This document shows positions 15,919 to 25,000 of a stretch of 64,000 bases of DNA, piece after piece. Below the pieces are notes generated by a model. It saw nothing but the letters and a program-made list of their open reading frames with translations, searched no databases and had not been told where the DNA came from. The position numbers and the translations under genes are program-made. This DNA is from Halothermothrix sp. (GTDB taxonomy: Bacteria > Bacillota > Halanaerobiia > DY22613), in assembly GCA_016841825.1 (NCBI GenBank), contig JAENYK010000011.1, positions 1 through 64,000 of the forward strand, given 5' to 3'. Position 1 is the stretch's first letter; every line of letters starts with the position of its first letter.

Positions 15919-16818
15919 TTAACCTTTCAAACCACCAAGAGTCAACCCTTTGATAAAATACCTCTGGAAGAACAAAAAGACGATGATCATAGGTATAGCC
16001 GAGATCGCTGCTCCACTCATTAAGAGTCCATAGTTCACCAGATTCTTATCCTGTAAAGTTTTTAACCCCACAGGAAGGGTATATAAATATGATTTGTTAA
16101 GCACAATCAGTGGCCAGAGAAAAGAGTTCCAGACAGACATAAAAGTCAGAATTCCCAGAGTTGCTAAAGCTGGTTTAGACAGAGGGATGATAATCTTCCA
16201 ATATGTTTTAAACTCCGAGGCTCCATCAATTCTGGCTGCTTCTATCAACTCAGTAGGAATAGTTTTCATAAACTGACGCATCAAAAACACACCAAAGACC
16301 ATAGCTAATGGCGGCAAAATTACCGACCATAAAGAGTTCTTTATCCCTAATTTGGTGACCAGAATAAACATTGGCACCAGCGTAACCTGTCCAGGAATCA
16401 TCATCGTACTAATCATTATCCAGAAAAGAAAATCCCTCCCCGGAAACTGTTTCTTAGCAAAAACATATCCTGCCATCGAATCTAACAGCAATATTCCCAA
16501 TGTTGCAGTAACACTTACCAGTACACTATTGAAAAACCACTTCGGTAATCCGATATCAGTAAATAATACTCTCACACTTTTAAACGACTCAGATAAAATA
16601 TGCAGCGCCTGATCTTTATCCCCCTGCAAATAAAGTGGAATGAATTTCTTCACCACAGTAGGAATCAACTTAGGCGGCATAGATAATACTTCATCAGGTA
16701 ATTGCAATGCTGTAGTAAATACCCAATATAAAGGCATCAAGGCAATGATCGCCCAGACAATCAGGATACAATAAGCCATAACTCTAAGACCAGTAGCAAA
16801 AATTTTTCTACTATTCAA
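15919..16818 (-). CDS. Carbohydrate ABC permease, MalG type
   Basis: A 299-residue inner-membrane permease of the CUT1 family with six predicted membrane segments and the ATPase-contact EAA loop, EAARIDGASEFKTYWKIIIP. It pairs with the MalF-type permease 12 bp upstream. The C-terminus ends GLTLGGLKG, as in the decayed copy at 9516-9835. No ATPase gene lies in the operon; CUT1 systems commonly use a shared MsmK-type ATPase. Likely substrate, from context, is a murein sugar. Confidence 0.9.
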   Translation of the reverse strand: MNSRKIFATGLRVMAYCILIVWAIIALMPLYWVFTTALQLPDEVLSMPPKLIPTVVKKFIPLYLQGDKDQALHILSESFKSVRVLFTDIGLPKWFFNSVLVSVTATLGILLLDSMAGYVFAKKQFPGRDFLFWIMISTMMIPGQVTLVPMFILVTKLGIKNSLWSVILPPLAMVFGVFLMRQFMKTIPTELIEAARIDGASEFKTYWKIIIPLSKPALATLGILTFMSVWNSFLWPLIVLNKSYLYTLPVGLKTLQDKNLVNYGLLMSGAAISAIPMIIVFLFFQRYFIKGLTLGGLKG

Positions 16819-16830
16819 TGCGCACCCCCC

Positions 16831-17790
16831 TTAATACTCTACATCTGTATTCAGGAACTTGAACTGGATAAAAGCAAAGATTAAGACAATCCCAAACAGG
16901 ACAATAGCCTGTGCAGATGCTAAGCCAAATTCAAAATCCCTGAAGGCTGATTTATATATAAGATGTACCAGGGTCGTCGTTGCATACCCAGGACCCCCAT
17001 CAGTCATCAACAGTACCTGAGCAAATACCTGAAATGAACCGATTGTTCCCAATACTACCAGATACAAGGTAGTTGGCTTTAGAAGCGGAAGGGTGATCCG
17101 CCACCAGGTAGTTATAGGACCTGCACCATCTATTCTCGCCGCTTCATATAACGACTCCGGAATCGATCCCATAGCTGCCAGATATAAGATAACTCCAACA
17201 CCAGGTGGTGTTAAGATAGCCATCATAATTATCGAAGTCAATGCCCAATTAGAACTACCTAACCAGTTGATTGCATCTACGCCCACAAGGCTCAAAATAT
17301 AATTTAATAGACCTCTAGAATTATACATCCAACGCCAGACCATAGAGATTACCACTACAGAAGTTACTGTTGGCAGATAATAAGCTGCTCTAAAAAAAGT
17401 CTGTGCTTTCCTATTCAAAGGATTAATCAAACTGGCTAGAATCAAAGCGATCATAACCTGACTGGGAACAACAACCAGTGTATAGCGAAATGTATTCCAC
17501 AATGCTTTATAAAAAAGATCGCCAGTAAAAACAGCCTTGAAGTTATCCAGTCCTACCCAGACTGTATCAAAAATCTGATATTCCTGAAAAGACAGAACAA
17601 AAGCCCAAACAACTGGTAATGCAATAAACACTAAAAAGACAGAAAATTTAGGAAGCAAGAAAAGATAATCCCATTTGTGTTTGCCAATCTGCTTAAGTAA
17701 GTGCATAGTTGGTTGTTTTTCTTTTCTCCTAAATAACCTTCTACGTGAACCTACCTCTGTTGGATTTATTTGCCCTTTGATAAAAATCAC
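16831..17790 (-). CDS. Carbohydrate ABC permease, MalF type
   Basis: A 319-residue CUT1 permease with six membrane segments and the loop EAARIDGAGPITTWWRITLP. The start is uncertain: GTG at 17790 follows AGGTGAG almost directly, while ATG at codon 29 has AGGAG too far upstream. It lies after the binding-protein gene, separated by a stable hairpin that probably lowers permease expression relative to the binding protein. Confidence 0.9.
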   Translation of the reverse strand: MIFIKGQINPTEVGSRRRLFRRKEKQPTMHLLKQIGKHKWDYLFLLPKFSVFLVFIALPVVWAFVLSFQEYQIFDTVWVGLDNFKAVFTGDLFYKALWNTFRYTLVVVPSQVMIALILASLINPLNRKAQTFFRAAYYLPTVTSVVVISMVWRWMYNSRGLLNYILSLVGVDAINWLGSSNWALTSIIMMAILTPPGVGVILYLAAMGSIPESLYEAARIDGAGPITTWWRITLPLLKPTTLYLVVLGTIGSFQVFAQVLLMTDGGPGYATTTLVHLIYKSAFRDFEFGLASAQAIVLFGIVLIFAFIQFKFLNTDVEY

Positions 17791-17800
17791 CTCACCTATT

Positions 17801-17838
17801 CAAAATCCCCCCTCCTACAGTATGGAGGGGGATTTTGG
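17801..17838 (-). terminator. Intercistronic hairpin after the binding-protein gene
   Basis: CAAAATCCCC with CTCC pairs with GGAG and GGGATTTTG. Its place between the binding-protein and permease genes is typical of a partial terminator or an mRNA-stabilising hairpin. Confidence 0.7.
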
Positions 17839-17856
17839 CTCTCTCATATTAAGAAA

Positions 17857-19182
17857 TTATTTATTCAAAAATCTTGCTGCTTCTTCACCGGCATTCTCTA
17901 AAGCTTCTTTTGCAGATTTCTCACCATTCAATACCAACTGTAACCAGGCCTGAATTCTTTCATCAATCTGTGGCCAATTAGAATGTTTTGGTATCGAGAC
18001 AGCATATTGTAACATCTCAGAAGCACGTTTCATATGTGAATTATCAGCAAATGGACCCATCTCCTGAGAAGATTTACGTGCCGGGAATGTTCCATACTCT
18101 GTAGCAAAAATGTATTGTTGTTCAGTATCAGAGATGAATTTAGCAAATTCCACTACAACAGCCTTTTTATCTTTATTACTTTGCTTAAAGACGACAAAAC
18201 CACCAGAACCACCAACTGTCACTGATTGCCCAGTTTCACCAATTGGATATTCAGCAACCATAAAGTTAGTTTGATACTTATCATTATTTCTTACACTGGC
18301 TATAGCCCAACTGGCCCATGGTTCAACCGCCACAGTTCTCAATTCTGGGTTAGCAAATGCCTGGAAACAGCCACCTACATCATTACCACCCATCTCCATA
18401 GGAGAGACATCATATTCAAATTTCAGAGAAGCAAATTTTTCTAAAGCTGAGATAGCTTCTGGACTGTCAAAGGTGTATTCTTCTCCATCTTCTGACAATG
18501 GTCTTGCACCATCCATCATTAAGAATGGCCATGCCTCATAATAACCTGGCATAATGTAAGTGGAGAATCCATACACATCAATTTTACCGTCATTGTCACG
18601 GTCAAAGGTTAATTTTTGCATTTTTTCTACAAATTCATCCCAGGTCCATTTCCCATTAACAGGTGGTTCAACACCACGTTCTTCAAAGATGTCAAGGTTT
18701 AATAACATGGCATGCACAGTCATCGAAGAAGGTATACCATATAGATGTTCCTTATATGTGTATGCTTCAAGTGCACCAGGGAAGAAGTCAGCTAATTCAT
18801 CTTTTGTAAAGTAATCATCCAATGGTTCAATAACGCCTTGTTCTAATTGCTTTAACTTAATAGCACCGCCACTAATATCAACCGGTGCCAGGTCTGGCCA
18901 ATCCATACCAGCGATAGCTATATTTAGCTTTTGTCCCAATTCAGCCCATGGTACTTCTACCAATTCGATTTCTACTCCAGGATGAGCAGCTTCAAATTCT
19001 GCAATTCTGGACTTCATCCAATGGAAGCGATCATCATTCTCATCAGGCCAACGCGGAGCATCCCAAACAACAATCTTGCCTTCCCAATCTTTGGCTATAA
19101 CCTGTGCTGGAGTGAAGAAACCAACCACTGCCACCAGAACAAATACTGCTAACAGACTCATAAGTAATACATTCTTTTTCAC
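17857..19182 (-). CDS. Sugar ABC substrate-binding protein (CUT1) without lipobox
   Basis: A 441-residue extracellular solute-binding protein family 1 member. The signal peptide runs to about residue 30 and ends AQVIAKDW with no cysteine, so the mature protein is predicted to be free rather than lipid-anchored. That is unusual in one-membrane Firmicutes and fits a periplasm. The body shows WTWDEFVEKMQKL and VGGSGGFVVFK, typical of this family. GTG start after GAGGGGGG. It feeds the two permeases downstream; the neighbouring murQ and rpiR genes suggest a MurNAc- or GlcNAc-containing ligand. Confidence 0.85.
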   Translation of the reverse strand: MKKNVLLMSLLAVFVLVAVVGFFTPAQVIAKDWEGKIVVWDAPRWPDENDDRFHWMKSRIAEFEAAHPGVEIELVEVPWAELGQKLNIAIAGMDWPDLAPVDISGGAIKLKQLEQGVIEPLDDYFTKDELADFFPGALEAYTYKEHLYGIPSSMTVHAMLLNLDIFEERGVEPPVNGKWTWDEFVEKMQKLTFDRDNDGKIDVYGFSTYIMPGYYEAWPFLMMDGARPLSEDGEEYTFDSPEAISALEKFASLKFEYDVSPMEMGGNDVGGCFQAFANPELRTVAVEPWASWAIASVRNNDKYQTNFMVAEYPIGETGQSVTVGGSGGFVVFKQSNKDKKAVVVEFAKFISDTEQQYIFATEYGTFPARKSSQEMGPFADNSHMKRASEMLQYAVSIPKHSNWPQIDERIQAWLQLVLNGEKSAKEALENAGEEAARFLNK

Positions 19183-19324
19183 TTTTTTTGCCCCCCTCAG
19201 TACGCGTGTTCGCGCAAATGTTTTTCACCTAACAATATTAACTATATGCAAATTAAACCCAGGAAAGACACCTCCTTTTACCAATATAATAAACAATTCT
19301 TTCAATATAAGGGGTCTCATATTT

Positions 19325-19376
19325 TTATTTAACCCCATATAGATAAAATCCTTTAAAAGTTATTTGAAAATTTTAA
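19325..19376 (-). promoter_or_regulatory. Sigma-H-like promoter of the sugar ABC operon
   Basis: AAAGGATTT, 12 bp, GTTAAATAA on the minus strand matches the sigma-H pattern except for AAAT in place of GAAT. A TTAAAATTTT block lies upstream, 23 bp from AGGA compared with 33 bp in the murQ and rpiR elements, that is, one helical turn closer. Confidence 0.45.
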
Positions 19377-19384
19377 CCAACCAT

Positions 19385-20284
19385 TTAATATTGAATAATT
19401 TTTGATAGAATACCATCACATTTTTCTAGCAACATTAAAGCTTCTCCAAAGGAATAACCGAATTTATACATTATTATCGCTGCTTTTAAGTTATAACTGG
19501 CATTTTCTAGATATTGATGTGCAGCATCCAGATCAGTTTCGGTTAAGGTCATAAAAATGTTAACTGCCCGTGTTCTTAATTTCTGATTGGAAGGTTTGAG
19601 ATCTACCATCAGATTTGAATAAACCTTCCCTAATTTGACCATCACAGTAGTCGAAATCATGTTTAAGACTATTTTTTGTGCTGTGCCTGCCTTCATTCTG
19701 GTTGAGCCAGTAATTACTTCTGGCCCCACGATAGGTGCTATGGCTATATCGGCAGCCTGCTCTACAGGAGAATTCTCCACACAGACCAGAGAGATAGTCA
19801 ATGCACCTGAGATTTTAGCCTTTCTAAGAGCTCCCAATACAAAGGGAGTAGTACCACTGGCAGCAATTCCTACTACACTATCCAGTGAAGTAATGTAATA
19901 TTGCTGTAAACTCTGGCTTCCCTTCTCACAACTGTCTTCAAGATTCTCTTGAGATTGAAACATAGCCTCTTTACCACCGGCTAATATACCAATCACTCTA
20001 CCCGGTTCCACACTAAAAGTAGGGATGCATTCAACAGCGTCCAAAACACCGAGTCGCCCACTGGTTCCCGCTCCTACATAGAAAAGTCGCCCTCCCTTTT
20101 GCATACGCTGAGTAATACCGTCAACAGCCTGTGTAATCTCCGGTATCACCTGTTGAACAGCCAAAGTTACTTTGGCATCCTCCTGATTTATTAACTTAAG
20201 AATCTGTTGAGTATCCAACTTATCAATCTCCATAGTGGCAGGATTTCTAGTCTCAGTAATTCTGGATAATTTATTATCAACCAT
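19385..20284 (-). CDS. murQ: N-acetylmuramic acid 6-phosphate etherase MurQ (copy 2)
   Basis: A second MurQ of 299 residues with all the same active-site segments (FYVGAGTSGRLGVLDAVEC, GGKEAMFQSQENLED, TGSTRMKAGTAQK). The two copies are clearly paralogous but diverge over much of their length. ATG at 20284 follows GGAGG at eleven bases; upstream in-frame ATGs lack a site. It lies between the RpiR-type regulator and the sugar ABC genes, so it likely processes sugar imported by that transporter after phosphorylation. Confidence 0.93.
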   Translation of the reverse strand: MVDNKLSRITETRNPATMEIDKLDTQQILKLINQEDAKVTLAVQQVIPEITQAVDGITQRMQKGGRLFYVGAGTSGRLGVLDAVECIPTFSVEPGRVIGILAGGKEAMFQSQENLEDSCEKGSQSLQQYYITSLDSVVGIAASGTTPFVLGALRKAKISGALTISLVCVENSPVEQAADIAIAPIVGPEVITGSTRMKAGTAQKIVLNMISTTVMVKLGKVYSNLMVDLKPSNQKLRTRAVNIFMTLTETDLDAAHQYLENASYNLKAAIIMYKFGYSFGEALMLLEKCDGILSKIIQY

Positions 20285-20424
20285 AGAATAACTAACCTCC
20301 ATCAAAATCAAATCTATGCAATAACTCGTTATCACATCTTCGTTTTAACGACTCTAGTAATAAAGTCTACTTAAATCTACAACCTTCGTAAATTGTCATA
20401 AGAACGTACACAACAATACAGTCT

Positions 20425-21300
20425 CTACTCAATCTTACTTCCACGCATAGCCAATCTAGTTTTGTTCAAAGCAGCCAGAGTATGATCATATTCTGCAGTA
20501 GCCACTCCCAAAAATAATACATCAATCACCGCCAACTGAGCCATTCTTGAAGCCAGAGCACTTCCTCTAAAGGGAGTTTCCTTAGAAGAAGTCAATAATA
20601 TGTGATGTGCTAACTGAGTCAAAGGTGAACCAAGATTTGAAGTGATTCCAATAATTTTAGCTCCGGTCCTTTTAGCAACCTCCAGAGAATCAATCAGTTC
20701 CCTGGAACGACCTGAATCGGAGATAGCAACCACTAAATCCTGCTCACTCAACAAAGCACTTACAGTTTTTTGCGAATGATTATCTATCAGAGCTTCCGCT
20801 ATATGATCTATTCGCTTAAATTTCTGCTCCGCATCTAAAGCCACAATTCCCGACGCTCCAAAGCCAAAGAAATAGATTCTTCGTGCCTGTAATATAAGTT
20901 TTACACAATTTTGAATATCAGCATTCTGTAATAGCTTTTTGGTATTGTTTAATGATTGGTTATATATCTGAAAAATTTTCTCAATGATCACATTCGGAGT
21001 ATCATCAGCTTCAATAGCTCCGTAAATATTTTCACTCTGTTGTTCTTCACTGGATTTGGCTAACATAATTTTTAATTCTTGATATCCAGAATAACCTATG
21101 TGCTGACAAAATTTAACGATAGTAGCTTCACTCACACCAACATTCTCAGCCAGCTTGGTAATGGACAGACGGATAGTCTCAGGTATGTTCCTCAATATAT
21201 ATTCTGCAACTTTCTTCTCAGCTGGCTTTAAAGCATCAAGATGACTCTCAATTCTTAAATAACCATGAGGTAGGCCACCTTTCCCTTGTTCTATTACCAT
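20425..21300 (-). CDS. RpiR/MurR-family transcriptional regulator
   Basis: A 291-residue regulator with an N-terminal HTH_6 domain (LSITKLAENVGVSEATIVKF) and a C-terminal SIS domain with YFFGFGASGIVA and ISDSGRSRELIDSL. SIS domains bind phosphosugars; MurR of this family is a repressor sensing MurNAc-6-phosphate. The adjacent murQ makes that ligand likely here. ATG at 21300 follows AAGGA; another ATG at 21324 has no ribosome-binding site. The promoter shares a 45-bp element with the murQ-1 operon, so it may control both and itself. Confidence 0.85.
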   Translation of the reverse strand: MVIEQGKGGLPHGYLRIESHLDALKPAEKKVAEYILRNIPETIRLSITKLAENVGVSEATIVKFCQHIGYSGYQELKIMLAKSSEEQQSENIYGAIEADDTPNVIIEKIFQIYNQSLNNTKKLLQNADIQNCVKLILQARRIYFFGFGASGIVALDAEQKFKRIDHIAEALIDNHSQKTVSALLSEQDLVVAISDSGRSRELIDSLEVAKRTGAKIIGITSNLGSPLTQLAHHILLTSSKETPFRGSALASRMAQLAVIDVLFLGVATAEYDHTLAALNKTRLAMRGSKIE

Positions 21301-21357
21301 TTTTTTCACATCCTTGATATTCATTTTTTTTAAATTAAAAATTTTCTCTCAATAATT

Positions 21358-21420
21358 TTATTGGACATCAACAGCAAAAATTCCTTCTTGTTTAGCGAAA
21401 TTCAGTAAAAAAATTTTATT
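21358..21420 (-). promoter_or_regulatory. Promoter element of rpiR, shared with the murQ operon
   Basis: AATAAAATTTTTTTA, 16 bp, AAGAAGGAATTTTT repeats exactly the two blocks found before murQ copy 1. GAAGGAATT, 12 bp, GTCCAATAA resembles a sigma-H promoter with one mismatch in the -10 box. Confidence 0.6.
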
Positions 21421-21495
21421 GGTTTTAAAAAAGTTTAAAAAAATTAATAATTCTCGCGAGATAAAATATCTATTTTCATAGAATTAACAAATAAA

Positions 21496-21516
21496 AAAAT
21501 GGCACTCAGCCATTTT
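21496..21516 (-). terminator. Terminator of the 21.5-21.9 kb unit
   Basis: AAAATGGC pairs with GCCATTTT around ACTCA, followed on the minus strand by TTTTTTTAT. It isolates rpiR from transcription coming from the right. Confidence 0.8.
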
Positions 21517-21519
21517 AGC

Positions 21520-21886
21520 AAAACATAATATAACAAAAAATTTCAATCATCAGTTATCCAACTCTCCAGGTAGATAATATATAATAGTCCTCTGTTCCTT
21601 TGAAACTCTCCCATTAGCGATCTTTAATCTCTCTATATAAATTCCGTCACTTTACTCTCCAAATTCTCTGAAGTTCTCTCTAAAACACTACAAATTAGAT
21701 TAGAATCGAAATACACCTCAAGCAATTACGTAACCTACCAGTCTCAACACAACTTGATCCCCTGAATTAAAGTCAAATTATTCCCACCCCCCTCTATAGT
21801 ATTGAGATCAAAAATTTACAACCTCCTCTATGACCAGTAGATAAGAAGATAATTCTAGACACATGCTCAAATGTCATCAGCATCCA
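21520..21886 (-). ncRNA. Candidate non-coding transcript or decayed gene
   Basis: About 370 bp lie between a strong promoter (21893-21922) and a strong terminator (21496-21516) with no long open frame. The last 33 codons of one frame look protein-like, with SDGIYIERLKIANGRVSKEQ and then a stop, so it may be the remains of a gene rather than a functional RNA. It lacks the T-box core, the RNase P RNA core and tmRNA landmarks. Identity unknown. Confidence 0.35.
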
Positions 21887-21892
21887 GTTTTC

Positions 21893-21922
21893 ATTATACC
21901 TGATTTTGGTTTTTAATGTCAA
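21893..21922 (-). promoter_or_regulatory. Consensus promoter into a gene-less region
   Basis: TTGACA, 18 bp, TATAAT on the minus strand lies just beyond the terminator of the 22023-25124 gene and reads away from it. Confidence 0.7.
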
Positions 21923-21973
21923 TAAACCAGACTACATTTCCTAGTAAAGTAGTACGAATTAATTTTTTTATAA

Positions 21974-22006
21974 TAAAACAGGATTCTCTCGGGAACCCTG
22001 TTTTAT
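21974..22006 (-). terminator. Terminator of the GNAT-fusion gene
   Basis: AAAACAGG pairs with CCTGTTTT around an inner partly paired loop, followed on the minus strand by TTTTATTATAAAA. It starts about 17 bases after the stop codon. Confidence 0.75.
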
Positions 22007-22022
22007 CATCAGATCCATTTTA

Positions 22023-25000
22023 TCAGATAAATCTCACCCGACGTAAATTCTTTATTAGATCCTCCTCAATGTACTGATCTGTAAAAATTAAGAACATTAC
22101 AGGTAAAGTTATCTTTTTTTGATTTTGTAAATTTACTGGCTGATAATAAAAGATAGCCGCATCTACCATATTTGTGAACGCTTCAAATCCCAGAGAATTA
22201 TCTTCCATACAAAACAGTAATCTATCCTGATGAGTATTAGCACCAAAGAGTACAGGTGATTTAGTCAGTAACTCGATACTGCCTTTACCAGTTTTGTACC
22301 TATTAAACTGATTATGCACATCTTTAGTGACAAACCATCCTTCAGTCAGTTCCTCAACAAAAGGCTTAAAGAAGCATCTCATAGTAATTGTCAGATCTTT
22401 TAAAGTACGGTTCAGATTTGAAATCAATTCGATCTGGCAGGCCAAAATTGGTACACCTGGCATCATCAAAAATGACTGTTCTATCTCCAGACCACGAAAT
22501 TCCTCATTTTTATCAATCTGAATTTTGGTCTTAATACCAGTCCATTTATTGTCAAAGATGTCTTCCCGTTCTACAAATTCACCAGTTATCTTCTCCTGTA
22601 AAATCATACTTTCCGATAATCCTCTACCACCTAAAGCCAGACCTCCCACCCACGGATTAAACCAGGAACGCGGGCCAGCCTTTGGAAAAGAAGATTCAAA
22701 CCATTCATGCCCATTATGTGTCAGTGAAAATAGGGCATGAGAGAATTCCGGAGCTGCCTTAATTCTCAGCTTCCCATTATCGGCAATCAACACCTTTAAT
22801 CCCTCTTCTGCACCAATCTCCGTTTTAATCTGCTCACTTTCCATTTTAAAGACCATAGTTTGGCGAGTCAATCCAAACAACTCCATATCCGCATCCAAAG
22901 TTATTACATCACTCTCCACTTCAGAAAGTTTGACAGCGAATTCTGCTTCTTTCTTCTTCTGAGCAGCCGTATATGTCAAGACCTGCGGCTCAAAAGCATT
23001 GGATTCAGAGTTCAAAGTCAACTGCCCTTCAAAATAAAAATTCCGCCTTTCTATAGCTTTAACTTCAAACGATTCCTGGACAAAAGGATTGTTGCCGTTA
23101 ACCTCTAAAGTAAATACATCCTTCACTGGAAGATAATCTGTTGAGTCACTTCCCCGAACAAAATTCCTAAATTCTTCCAATGTACGAAATGTTCCGATAG
23201 CAAAACTAATCGGCTTTGTTTTAATCGTCGATTTAGCAGGCAGCTGACCAAAACAAAGTTCAATCTCAAATGGATATTCGCCGACCATAACCTTATATTC
23301 AGGCGACCACCATATTCCCCGTGATATTGAGTGACCGTATGAAAAAAGCCAATTCTCAGTGAATTCTCCATGTCCCCAGGCTGGTGGTTCAGCACAAAAT
23401 GTGTCCACAATCTCTAGTAATTCGCCATTAAAGGGCAAGATTCCTCTGGAGAAATCAAATCGAAAAACTTCCTTCAAATAGACTTCATCGGAAATCTGAT
23501 CAGAATTATTATGTATCTCATAATAGTTCTCCACAATACCACTGGCAAACAAACGAGTTACGTAGACCAGTTCTAAACCCTCAAAATCTTTGGAACAATA
23601 AGTTGCTCGCAAGACCATAGCATCGTCTTCAGTAACATACTCTACCTTTTTGGGTGTAGTTTTAGAAAATTCCAGAGAATAAGGCTTACCAAATTGAGGA
23701 TAATTGAGAAAAATGTAGTCTACAGTGGATTCCCACTGATTAATCGTTGTAAAAGAACGGATATTATTATTCTTATACAGAGATACTTGTTGACCTCCAT
23801 TATAAATAACCCAACTTTTTTCTGTCTCTCCACCAACCATTCCGGTATTACCGGGGAAAGGTGTATTCAATTCTTTAACAAATTCCACAATCTCCCCACT
23901 TGCCAGAGTCACTTCTATAGAGATCTCTTCTGAGTAAAACGAGAAATCTTCTAAAATATAAGCTACCGGAATTGATCTCTTCTCTCCAGACTGCATTGAG
24001 ATGACAAATTCTGATTGATTAAAGGATAACCAATCGGTAGATGGCAGAGTAAAGTTGAATTTTGCCATTTCATCAAAGTTATTCTCAATATCCAGATAGA
24101 CTACACCCTGACGGTTTTTAGGAAATAAATTAGTTGGAGAAACCAATGACAATTTTGCGGGGAACTGGGGGATAACCCCTAATCTAAATAGAGCATGTTG
24201 ACCATTAATGTACACATCAGCAGAAACAGCAGGATGGGTTCTCCATTTGGAATACTCTGCTTTTATCTCTCCAAGAGTAAATTCTCCTTCTATCATCTGC
24301 TGATCTTGAACATCTATTGCCAGATCAAAGTCAAATTTTATATTTTTATCATCCAGACCTTTTATCACTATATGTAAAGGATCAGCTGTTTTATTGACAA
24401 CCTGATATATTATCTTATAGCTCCTACCAAAGACTAACTTTTGCTTTGGCATAATCGCACTAACCAGATAGTCATCAGTCTCGATTAATCTCAATCCCCG
24501 ACTACGTCTTTCAAATTCCATCCGCAGTCTGCTGCCATTTTTCTCCCAAAGATACTCATAACATTCGAAATCATTTACTTCCAGTGCATCTGGTTGAATT
24601 TTAATCTCTCTTTTTGAATCTTGGTACCAATCAACTTTCCGAAAGAACTCTGCAACAGCTTCTGTCTGCAAAACTGTTGGGATAAAATTCATCAGATGAG
24701 TAGAGTCATTCCGTCTTTCCCAGAAAAAACCACACTTTTTGTATAAAGGCACAGCTTTGGTATTACCCGGCCAGGTATATAGATCTAATCTGGGCCAACC
24801 CAATTCGATAGTTCGCTCTAAAACCTGTAAGACCAATGCTTTGCCAATCTTTTTCCCATGATATTCCGGAATTACATTCAATAATGGAATATATAAGCTT
24901 CCTTCATCTTCCCGATACTCTGAAAGACTACAAAATCCTACAACCTGCTCACCATCCAGAGCCAGATACATATTTAGGTTAGGTGAAACATCTTTTTTGG

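Noticed and set aside
21520-21886. 6S RNA, RNase P RNA, tmRNA or a T-box
   Set aside because: None of the conserved cores of these RNAs (for example GAGGAAAGTCC or TGGNACCGCG) was found.
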